A stretch of 12,665 nt of DNA from Legionella genomosp. 1 (GTDB lineage Bacteria; Pseudomonadota; Gammaproteobacteria; Legionellales; Legionellaceae), in contig CAMDJY010000016.1 in NCBI GenBank assembly GCA_945901145.1, positions 1 to 12,665 of the forward strand, written 5' to 3'. A program made the position numbers and the translations under genes. Shown in pieces: positions 7,053 through 12,665 of this stretch. The notes under the pieces are model-generated. The model saw nothing but the letters and a program-made list of their open reading frames with translations. It was not told the origin of the DNA and did no database searches. How positions within the stretch are numbered: position 1 is the first letter of the stretch; every line of letters starts with the position of its first letter.

Positions 7053-8231
7053 CTATTTGTACAAATTTACTTCTTTTTGATTTTCAGAACCCTCTTCCTC
7101 GGGTACAAACAAGCATTCTATATAACCTTGATCTTCTTTATAGCTATTTATGGTAAATAGCAATTTGGGTAGGAATACGTGCTGAATTGCTTGCGAGAAT
7201 TGTTTTATTTCAGTACATCTGAAATCGAATTCTGTATTTGCAGAATACCCGCCACTGATGGGATTCCACCACAGAATATTGCCCTTATTAAATTCAATTT
7301 CTCCACCCATTAATGGCTCATTTTTAATTGTTATTTCTTTAGGGCCCCCGTATTTGCTTGCAAGGCGGGTGATAAGTTTTCTCATAAGATGAATTTTGCC
7401 ATGGTTTGATTCTCTATCACCATATTCTTGTTTATTATCCGGACCTGCTTCTGGTATATATGTTGTTGAATGCAATAATAGGTATTGAACATTTTCATCA
7501 GTTTCATCTTCGTATAGTAGAAAAGCGTATAGGCCTGATAATAATTCTATTTCTTCAACCTCTCTACTTAAAAAGATCTGTGGTTCGATAAAAATTTCAT
7601 CAATGTCGAATTGCTTTGAATTGATGAGCGCTGTTGTATTCACTGCAAATCTTACATCATTCTCTATCAAGGTTGTTTGTCTCGTATCTATGTATGGAGG
7701 TAATGCTATGGACCTTGTTACAGCGTGGCTTGATGTCGGCGTTCTGGATGTCGAAAGGTCCCTAGAAGAAGACATCCATGATGCTGTAGGTGTTGTTGGC
7801 GGTGAGTCAAATAAGGGATTAGCTGTGTATAACTCTTCTAGTTTCTCTCCACGATCTTTGCTTTCCGCTGCTGTGGAAATCTCAGGTATGTTTATTTTTG
7901 CTTGGCTAAATAAACTTGCCATTGATCGATGAACAAATGATGAAGCATGAGTTGATATCACCTTTTGTGATAGTGTTCGATTGCGTCTTGGCGTTCTTGA
8001 CTGTGATAGGGAGTTTGAGATTGAAGATGTCGGACTTGTTGGTCTTGAGTCGTTGGATGCATGCATTTTGTAAAAACTTCTTGAATAAGAATCTTTACTA
8101 TCTGATGCGGTGGAGATTGGGGTGAAAGCCTTTTGATTTGTTGGTATTCGTTTTAAAATCAATAAAATGCCTACATTCGGCAAATTTGGAGAATGGTCAT
8201 GATTACGAACATAGTAATTATTTTTTTTCAA
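7053..8231 (-). CDS. Hypothetical protein with Ser/Thr-Pro-rich repeats, candidate Dot/Icm effector
   Basis: I do not recognise this 392-residue protein. It has two parts. Residues 1-180 are low-complexity and rich in Ser, Thr, Pro and Arg, probably disordered. They contain an imperfect duplication: ISTASDSKD at 39-47 then a PTSPTSS...SRTP block at 64-81, repeated as ISTAAESKD at 118-126 then PTTPTAS...SRTP at 145-165. Residues 200-375 look like a globular alpha/beta domain, with EIELLSGLYAFLLYEDE, a charged helix around 280-293 (HLMRKLITRLASKYG), and GNILWWNPISGGY at 317-329. I recall similar W/N-x-x-SGxY motifs in uncharacterised proteins of Legionella and relatives, but this is from memory. 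The tail (376-392) is Glu-rich, fitting a Dot/Icm signal. The start is TTG, supported by AAGGA five bases upstream. It lies 38 bases after icmX and 39 before the kinase-like gene. Confidence 0.72.
   Translation of the reverse strand: MKKNNYYVRNHDHSPNLPNVGILLILKRIPTNQKAFTPISTASDSKDSYSRSFYKMHASNDSRPTSPTSSISNSLSQSRTPRRNRTLSQKVISTHASSFVHRSMASLFSQAKINIPEISTAAESKDRGEKLEELYTANPLFDSPPTTPTASWMSSSRDLSTSRTPTSSHAVTRSIALPPYIDTRQTTLIENDVRFAVNTTALINSKQFDIDEIFIEPQIFLSREVEEIELLSGLYAFLLYEDETDENVQYLLLHSTTYIPEAGPDNKQEYGDRESNHGKIHLMRKLITRLASKYGGPKEITIKNEPLMGGEIEFNKGNILWWNPISGGYSANTEFDFRCTEIKQFSQAIQHVFLPKLLFTINSYKEDQGYIECLFVPEEEGSENQKEVNLYK
7737..7880 (-). repeat. Protein-level imperfect repeat, second copy (residues 118-165)
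   Basis: This copy encodes ISTAAESKD at its start and SPPTTPTASWMSSSRDLSTS followed by RTP at its end. It matches the copy at 7989-8117 in the two end blocks, while the middle differs in sequence and length. It lies in the presumed disordered half of the 392-residue protein, so it may be a duplicated linear-motif cassette. At this divergence the similarity is convincing only at the protein level. Confidence 0.5.
7989..8117 (-). repeat. Protein-level imperfect repeat, first copy (residues 39-81)
   Basis: This copy encodes ISTASDSKD at its start and SRPTSPTSSISNSLSQSRTP at its end. The pattern ISTAxxSKD, then P-T-x-P-T-x-S, then S-x-SRTP recurs about 80 residues later in the same protein. Several Ser/Thr-Pro dipeptides sit in each copy. 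Confidence 0.5.
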
Positions 8232-8244
8232 AAAAATCCTTGTT

Positions 8245-8269
8245 ATTTAATTTTGGCTTAGAATTAAAT
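8245..8269. repeat. AT-only inverted repeat between icmX and the next gene
   Basis: ATTTAATT (8245-8252) and AATTAAAT (8262-8269) form a perfect 8-base inverted repeat with a nine-base loop. It directly abuts the icmX stop codon and lies just before the ribosome binding site of the 392-residue protein gene. The stem has no G-C pair and no T tract follows on the minus strand, so it is a weak terminator at best. It could be an mRNA processing or end-protection hairpin, or a protein-binding palindrome, or chance in AT-rich DNA. Confidence 0.35.
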
Positions 8270-9598
8270 TCAACCTGAGCTTGGCGATGATCCATTGCTG
8301 CTGTTTTCAAATTTAGGTGTGCCGGATTGTAGCGCTTGTAACAGCATAATTGATGAGGTTAATAATTGTCGTTCTTCTTGTTGGCGATTTAAATACAGCT
8401 GATAATTGATTTCCGCAAGTAAGACTGCAATTTCTTTTTGTACAGTTGCAGAAGAAGCATTATTAATTTTATCAATCCACTGTTCTTGTTGATTGTTTGG
8501 TGAATATAACCGCCTGGTTGCCATTTGAAACTCACTGAGGGCTTGGCTGGTTGGTGAGGAAGATGATTGGTCTGTGCTTTGTGATGAAGAATCTTGTGAT
8601 TTTTGTTGTGGCATGCGCCTTGCTAATATGGCATAAAGATTACTAAGTGCTACTGAGTTTTCAGCGGCATAGGTGCGTAAATCTGACAAATAGCTGGTAA
8701 TATTTGCTTGTGCATTATTTTTATCGTTGATGCTTGTCGTGGGGTCAGTGCTGGTCGCGGTGGTATAGGCTTGTTGATAGGCTTGGACTGTAGGGAGGTT
8801 AATTGGATTGACGCCTCGACTCACATAGCGAATAAAATTAGCTGCCTCTTGAATTTGATTGTTGGCAGTGAGCCCTTTGGTGGTATCAACTTGTTGCTCA
8901 TTGCTGCCGCCAGATGTTTGTGTTTGTTGTGTTGTATATAACAAAGGGCCAACCAAGGTGTTGCCATTCAATTGTGGCAGTACAGATTGATTATAGGAAT
9001 AGGTAAAAGCTTTTAAATAATCTGGAACACTGCCAATGACATTTTTATTTACGCTGGTATTATAAAGATAATTACAATCATTTACCCAGGCTGTAAGATC
9101 ATTATTCATGCAATAGGAATAGTCAGGTGTGGTTAAAATATTGAGTGTGGCTTGACTGACTGGATCATTTTGATACGTGGGTTGGTCGATTAATACGTTA
9201 ACAGTGACAGAATCGCTATTGCTCGAGGTGGTGTTATAAGCCGTTGGTGATTCAAATGTATAATTACTCAGGCTATTTAACGATGAATATGATGAATTAG
9301 TCGGGACAAAAGCCGAAAAAGCTTCGCTAATTGCATTGACAGGAATGGCGCCTAGCAACGTCATCAGTGCTGAACGTTGGCTAAGCTTGGTTGCGCTAAT
9401 ATCTAGTAGGGCGCTATATGGTTCGTCACTTAGCACGGTGGTTAGATCGTAGCCTAAATAAGCCCCGAGGTTGGTGAGTAATGCATCCGTTGCTTCACTC
9501 CCTTGGGGGGCCGCCACTTCTGCAGTGATCGCTCTGCTTAGTATGGGCTTGACTAAGCATGATGTGGTGATGGCTAAGATGCATAATAGGTGTTTCAT
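8270..9598 (-). CDS. icmX: Dot/Icm type IVB secretion protein IcmX
   Basis: IcmX is a periplasmic component of the Dot/Icm system needed for effector delivery in Legionella; its exact role is unclear. This 442-residue protein (L. pneumophila IcmX is of similar size) has a signal peptide with a hydrophobic core and a likely cleavage after LSRA (residue 23). Family-like blocks include TPDYSYCMNN with a second cysteine 12 residues on (Cys163 and Cys175, possibly a disulfide), NVIGSVPDYLKAF, EAANFIRYVSRG, and the strongly conserved C-terminal KEIAVLLAEINYQLYLNRQQ with EERQLL. A Ser/Gln-rich low-complexity stretch (about 335-360) looks like a variable linker. The start overlaps the icmW stop by four bases (ATGA), with AAGGAG at 9606-9611. 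The identity rests on recognisable family sequence plus its position after icmW. Confidence 0.93.
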   Translation of the reverse strand: MKHLLCILAITTSCLVKPILSRAITAEVAAPQGSEATDALLTNLGAYLGYDLTTVLSDEPYSALLDISATKLSQRSALMTLLGAIPVNAISEAFSAFVPTNSSYSSLNSLSNYTFESPTAYNTTSSNSDSVTVNVLIDQPTYQNDPVSQATLNILTTPDYSYCMNNDLTAWVNDCNYLYNTSVNKNVIGSVPDYLKAFTYSYNQSVLPQLNGNTLVGPLLYTTQQTQTSGGSNEQQVDTTKGLTANNQIQEAANFIRYVSRGVNPINLPTVQAYQQAYTTATSTDPTTSINDKNNAQANITSYLSDLRTYAAENSVALSNLYAILARRMPQQKSQDSSSQSTDQSSSSPTSQALSEFQMATRRLYSPNNQQEQWIDKINNASSATVQKEIAVLLAEINYQLYLNRQQEERQLLTSSIMLLQALQSGTPKFENSSNGSSPSSG

Positions 9599-10053
9599 TG
9601 ATCGTCTCCTTCCAGTGCGCGTGCAATCAGTTTGCGTCTTTGTTCGGAAAATGTTCTTGATAATAGTCGTAAACGTTCAAAAACAATGTTGCGTTTTAGA
9701 AAAAAACCAGCGGGATCATATGCATTGGTGCTATTTTCTTCAGCATGAACCAGAATTTTAGAAGCACTGCCAGGATGCACGATATCGAGTGCCTGAAGTA
9801 GACGTAATCCCCTGCCAGTTTTGATATATGCAATTAAACGAATAAAATTATCTGATTCAGCTAATTTATTTAAATCAATCGATGAGATATCATCTAGTTC
9901 ATTGCCAAGTTGATGAATTGCAGCTTCAAGTTGTGGATCGCCGTCAGGGGTCCAGTCTTCTACACTTTCCATGAACGTAATGACACGATAAATCATAGGA
10001 TCTGGGTATTCAAACCAGTATTGTGAACAGGCATCATGACTAAGATCAGGCAT
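9595..10053 (-). CDS. icmW: Dot/Icm secretion adaptor protein IcmW
   Basis: IcmW is a small acidic cytoplasmic adaptor that pairs with IcmS, binds effectors, and docks on the DotL coupling protein to present them for export. This 152-residue protein matches the family length (151 in L. pneumophila) and is highly conserved. Recognisable stretches are MPDLSHDACSQYWFEYPDPM, YRVITFMESVEDW, IKTGRGLRLLQALDIVHPGS and DPAGFFLKRNIVFERLRLLS. It opens the minus-strand operon and overlaps icmX by four bases. Its ribosome binding site is weak (AAGAG). It is divergent from icmV, the same arrangement as in Legionella and Coxiella. Its presence next to two effector-like genes fits a cargo-handling locus. Confidence 0.97.
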   Translation of the reverse strand: MPDLSHDACSQYWFEYPDPMIYRVITFMESVEDWTPDGDPQLEAAIHQLGNELDDISSIDLNKLAESDNFIRLIAYIKTGRGLRLLQALDIVHPGSASKILVHAEENSTNAYDPAGFFLKRNIVFERLRLLSRTFSEQRRKLIARALEGDDQ

Positions 10054-10080
10054 ATTTTACTCTTTTTTTACAATTTGGAA

Positions 10081-10115
10081 GTTGAGAAGTCTTAAGACTA
10101 CTATCTATTCTCAAC
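10081..10115. promoter_or_regulatory. Palindromic operator candidate in the icmW/icmV divergent promoter region
   Basis: In the 110-base divergent gap, GTTGAGAA (10081-10088) and TTCTCAAC (10108-10115) form a perfect 8-base inverted repeat around a 19-base centre. Inside it is a separate perfect 12-base palindrome, AGTCTTAAGACT (10088-10099), not concentric with the outer arms. TTAAGA, a fair -35 match, occurs on both strands within the palindrome. On the plus strand it is followed after 18 bases by TATTAT (10116-10121), and on the minus strand after 17 bases by TGTAAA. A regulator bound here could control both transcripts. The regulator is not identifiable from this sequence. Confidence 0.45.
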
Positions 10116-10163
10116 TATTATGTGATATTAAAAACAAAAGTCCATGGGATCATCGTAAAAATT

Positions 10164-10622
10164 ATGCAAAATACTGAAAAACGGGGTTTTATTGGGACGA
10201 TAAAGCAAATTTTTAACGTTCGGGTGTGGTCAGATGCCGATCGCGTGAAATCTTACGCCTATTATATTATGAATACTGTCAAATTACTGTTTATTCCTCA
10301 AGCGCCGAAAATGGAAATTGAAACTTTTAAAGAGGCACAGCAAAGGTTAAATCTGACTGATGAACAACTGGAACTTCGTAAGAATGCTTTGTATCGGCTA
10401 AGTTTAGTGATGTTTGTTTTTGGTACTTGCGTGTTTTTTTATGCAATCTACCAACTGCTCTATGGTCGAATTCCAGGACTAGTGCTCACACTTGCTATTA
10501 TGAGTGTGGTTTTTGTACTCGGATTTCGCTACCACTTCTGGTATTTCCAAATTAAAGAAAAACGGTTGTGTTGTACGCTTGCCGAATGGTTCAAGCATGG
10601 TTTGTTGGGAGAGAAACGATGA
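10164..10622 (+). CDS. icmV: Dot/Icm inner-membrane protein IcmV
   Basis: IcmV is an inner-membrane protein of the Dot/Icm system, encoded directly before dotA in Legionella and Coxiella. From ATG 10164 the product has 152 residues, matching the roughly 151 of L. pneumophila IcmV. A GTG at 10122 in the same frame would add 14 residues, but it has no ribosome binding site and would lie upstream of the transcription start implied by TATTAT at 10116-10121. The N-terminal cytosolic part contains IKQIFNVRVWSDADRVKSYA and KLLFIPQAPK. Two hydrophobic segments follow, LVMFVFGTCVFFYAIYQLLY and VLTLAIMSVVFVLGF, then a basic C-terminus. Its stop overlaps the dotA start (ATGA), so the two are coupled. 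Confidence 0.92.
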   Translation: MQNTEKRGFIGTIKQIFNVRVWSDADRVKSYAYYIMNTVKLLFIPQAPKMEIETFKEAQQRLNLTDEQLELRKNALYRLSLVMFVFGTCVFFYAIYQLLYGRIPGLVLTLAIMSVVFVLGFRYHFWYFQIKEKRLCCTLAEWFKHGLLGEKR

Positions 10623-12665
10623 TAAATAGTTGGTTGTGGATGCTCCTCCTAAGCCTCTTTCCTATGTTCGCGTATGCTGATACTGCATTTACGACGAATT
10701 CAAGTATGAGCTTTACCCCACCGGCCGGGGATAATTCTATTATTTTTTTAGGCAATATTTTTGGCGTGGTTGATGGCGTGTTGCATGGCTCTGGCAGTCA
10801 GATTATGGGGACCATGCTTGGTGTATTTAACTCGGCTGTGATTGCTTTAGGCGGCATTGTAATCATTTATATCGTCATCGTTTCAACCATGAATACTGCC
10901 CAAGACGGTGAGATGCTCGGGCACAAATGGTCATCGATTTGGATTCCTGTTAGGACTATCATCGGTCTGTCTTTTTTAATTCCCAAAGCATCTGGTTATT
11001 GTATGATGCAAATTTTTGTCATGTGGGTGGTGGTTCAAGGGGTCGGTGTTGCAGATAAAATCTGGGGAGCGGCCTTGGATTATCTAAACCGCGGTGGGGT
11101 GATTATTCGAGCCAATATGACACCGGTGACCTCGATGGATGCAGGTAATCGGTCAATCGCAACGGGTGCCTCGGTGATATTATACGGTCAAGTCTGTATG
11201 TTGGGGATTCAGACTCAACTTGAAAATATGCGCAATCAGTATCTTGATCAGGCCAATCGTAATACCGGACCTTGTGCTGGCACCCCTTCGCAGATGATGC
11301 AAAATTTTTGCAATACTTCAGTGCCTGATTTTATTAATACGGTTGACCCTACAGCTGTGCAAAGTGCCGCGGATAGTGGTCTATCAGCTCCGTCCTCTTA
11401 CTCAGTGAATATGCCTAATTTTAGCTCAGGCTCTCTCTTCGCCTCTTTGAATGGTATTTGTGGACAGATTCATTGGAATGCTGTGGATACGAGTACTTTA
11501 ACGACCAATACGGTGAGTACTAATGGCACCCAAACCCAAACGTCTGTGATTTCTTCGTTGTCACAGAATGATTTGGATACGGTGAAAATGACCCGTTCAA
11601 TCGCTATTTCACAGATGTACACAACGCTCGCCGCTGTTGCGCGCATGATGGTTGATAATGACCCACAAATTACGGTCAGCAATCAAAATAATGCCGCAAC
11701 TAATGTCTCATCGGTCGCTAAAAATCAATTTGGGGTCCCGTTGTCAGCTTCACTGAGCTTGTGCGCGGGCACGCAAGATACTTGTACTTTTTGGGGGGCT
11801 GATCCGAATGGTCCATCCTCTTCTTCTGTATTGCTGCAAGGAACGGAATTTCAGGGAGCAATTTCTGATTATAATGCGGTGATGGCGCCGACATTAAATT
11901 TGATGAATCAGGCAAAATACGCTTCTGCGGCTAACAGTGCGCGCGAGTTTATTCAAAAATCTAAACAAACAGGTTGGATTTTGGCAGGCAGCTACTTCTT
12001 TGATTTAGTCAAGTTGAATGGATCTGCGATGCCTTCGAGTACGACAGACCAAGGGTCTGGTTTAGATAAAAGCAAATTTGATATCAGTAAAATGACTTCA
12101 GCTTTTGGTTCGAATAATACCTGTACCTCGGATTACGCTGATTTATGTACTTATTTAAACAAAGACTCTTCAAAAATCGCACAAGTTGAAAATTTGATTG
12201 ATGGATCGGCACAAAAACAAGTGAATATGCCAAATTTGAGCTCAACCACCTTTCCCGTGCTCACCGGATCGCAAGCATCGACTGTTTTTGGTTATGTTGA
12301 TAATGCAATGAATATTGATTTACCAGAGCAGGTTGGTCTTACAGGCCCTACTATTAAGCTTGAAGTGGCTAATTTAAATTTTTCACCAACTTGGACGATG
12401 CCAAGGCGGCATTTTTCAGGATATATCATTAATGCCAAACCGTTGTTCTCGGTTTCATACCAAGATGTTTTTGGTTTTCTTTGGAATGATATTTTGTTAG
12501 CTTTTTCCAATATTTTCCTGGGAGTAATTACCGACGTCTTACAGACTCTTTGGCAGGTATTTATCATCTTACCGATTCAGGGATTTACTTACATTTTTGG
12601 AGAGGGCGTCAAAGCAATTTCAGCGCCTGGGGTGAATCCAATTATCGGGCTCGCTAATATGGGTA
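10619..12665 (+). CDS. dotA: Dot/Icm polytopic inner-membrane protein DotA (3' end outside window)
   Basis: DotA is a large inner-membrane protein essential for Dot/Icm transport; in Legionella it can also be released from the cell. About 682 codons are visible with no stop, and L. pneumophila DotA has about 1,048 residues. A signal peptide ends at AYA before Asp21. Conserved blocks are IIFLGNIFGVVDGVLHGSGS, a membrane segment near 68-90, MLGHKWSSIWIPVRT, and FLIPKASGYCMMQIF running into a membrane segment near 127-147, then YLNRGGVII. A long, probably periplasmic region (about 155-610) is Ser/Thr/Asn-rich with cysteines at 219, 231, 281, 382, 389, 502 and 510, and contains GWILAGSYFFDLVKLNG. 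A new membrane region begins near 622. GGGAG at 10607-10611 is the ribosome binding site. Start overlaps icmV by four bases. Confidence 0.97.
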   Translation, partial: MINSWLWMLLLSLFPMFAYADTAFTTNSSMSFTPPAGDNSIIFLGNIFGVVDGVLHGSGSQIMGTMLGVFNSAVIALGGIVIIYIVIVSTMNTAQDGEMLGHKWSSIWIPVRTIIGLSFLIPKASGYCMMQIFVMWVVVQGVGVADKIWGAALDYLNRGGVIIRANMTPVTSMDAGNRSIATGASVILYGQVCMLGIQTQLENMRNQYLDQANRNTGPCAGTPSQMMQNFCNTSVPDFINTVDPTAVQSAADSGLSAPSSYSVNMPNFSSGSLFASLNGICGQIHWNAVDTSTLTTNTVSTNGTQTQTSVISSLSQNDLDTVKMTRSIAISQMYTTLAAVARMMVDNDPQITVSNQNNAATNVSSVAKNQFGVPLSASLSLCAGTQDTCTFWGADPNGPSSSSVLLQGTEFQGAISDYNAVMAPTLNLMNQAKYASAANSAREFIQKSKQTGWILAGSYFFDLVKLNGSAMPSSTTDQGSGLDKSKFDISKMTSAFGSNNTCTSDYADLCTYLNKDSSKIAQVENLIDGSAQKQVNMPNLSSTTFPVLTGSQASTVFGYVDNAMNIDLPEQVGLTGPTIKLEVANLNFSPTWTMPRRHFSGYIINAKPLFSVSYQDVFGFLWNDILLAFSNIFLGVITDVLQTLWQVFIILPIQGFTYIFGEGVKAISAPGVNPIIGLANMG

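Noticed and set aside
7603..7932. Plus-strand 109-residue reading frame opposite the 392-residue gene
   Set aside because: It is antisense to a gene with a convincing start and operon context, and it lacks recognisable features; treated as a shadow.
8245..8269. PmrA-type box (tandem TTAA) from the TTAA pair upstream of the 392-residue gene
   Set aside because: The spacing between the TTAA elements is 13 bases, not the 7 expected of a PmrA box, and the arrangement is an inverted repeat between coding regions.
8270..10053. IcmX and IcmW as a novel undescribed system
   Set aside because: Both match known Dot/Icm components in sequence, length and gene order, so they are established and not new.
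10122..10163. GTG start for IcmV adding 14 residues
   Set aside because: There is no ribosome binding site, the added residues do not resemble the family, and the likely transcription start is downstream of it.
11718..11915. Minus-strand reading frames opposite dotA (also 11470-11682 and 12292-12567)
   Set aside because: All are antisense to an intact, recognisable dotA frame and show no family features.

Overview
The window looks like part of the chromosome of a low-GC gammaproteobacterium of the order Legionellales (Legionellaceae, Coxiellaceae or relatives). The first half holds the end of the spc ribosomal-protein operon and the whole alpha operon in the classical gammaproteobacterial order. 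The second half holds the icmW-icmX and icmV-dotA divergent gene pairs of a Dot/Icm type IVB secretion system, which points to an intracellular or host-associated lifestyle. I cannot fix the genus from the sequence alone.

Bases 1-3183 carry the spc operon end: rplF (3' end only), rplR, rpsE, rpmD, rplO, secY and rpmJ. Spacing is a few bases or a one-base overlap, and all are on the plus strand. A short leader with a good sigma-70-like promoter (3192-3220) precedes the alpha operon rpsM-rpsK-rpsD-rpoA-rplQ (3273-6121), which ends in a clear intrinsic terminator (6145-6165).

Bases 6183-10053 are all minus strand and read icmW > icmX > a 392-residue protein > a 276-residue protein. The junctions are a 4-base overlap, 38 bases and 39 bases, with no strong terminator in any of them, so this is probably one operon. 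The last two genes are not known Dot/Icm machine parts. One is a kinase-fold-like protein with altered catalytic motifs and an acidic tail. The other has a disordered Ser/Thr/Pro-rich N-terminal half with an internal imperfect duplication and a folded C-terminal half. I read both as candidate Dot/Icm effectors carried in the icmWX transcription unit; this is the most novel part of the window.

Bases 10054-10163 are the divergent icmW/icmV control region, with an 8-base inverted repeat and a perfect 12-base palindrome. Plus-strand icmV (10164-10622) overlaps dotA by four bases, and dotA runs off the window end with about 682 codons visible. IcmW is a cytoplasmic adaptor that delivers effectors to the coupling complex, IcmX is periplasmic, and IcmV and DotA are inner-membrane proteins, so the locus pairs transporter parts with likely cargo. 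No tRNA, rRNA, CRISPR array, insertion sequence or gene-free stretch above 300 bases was seen.
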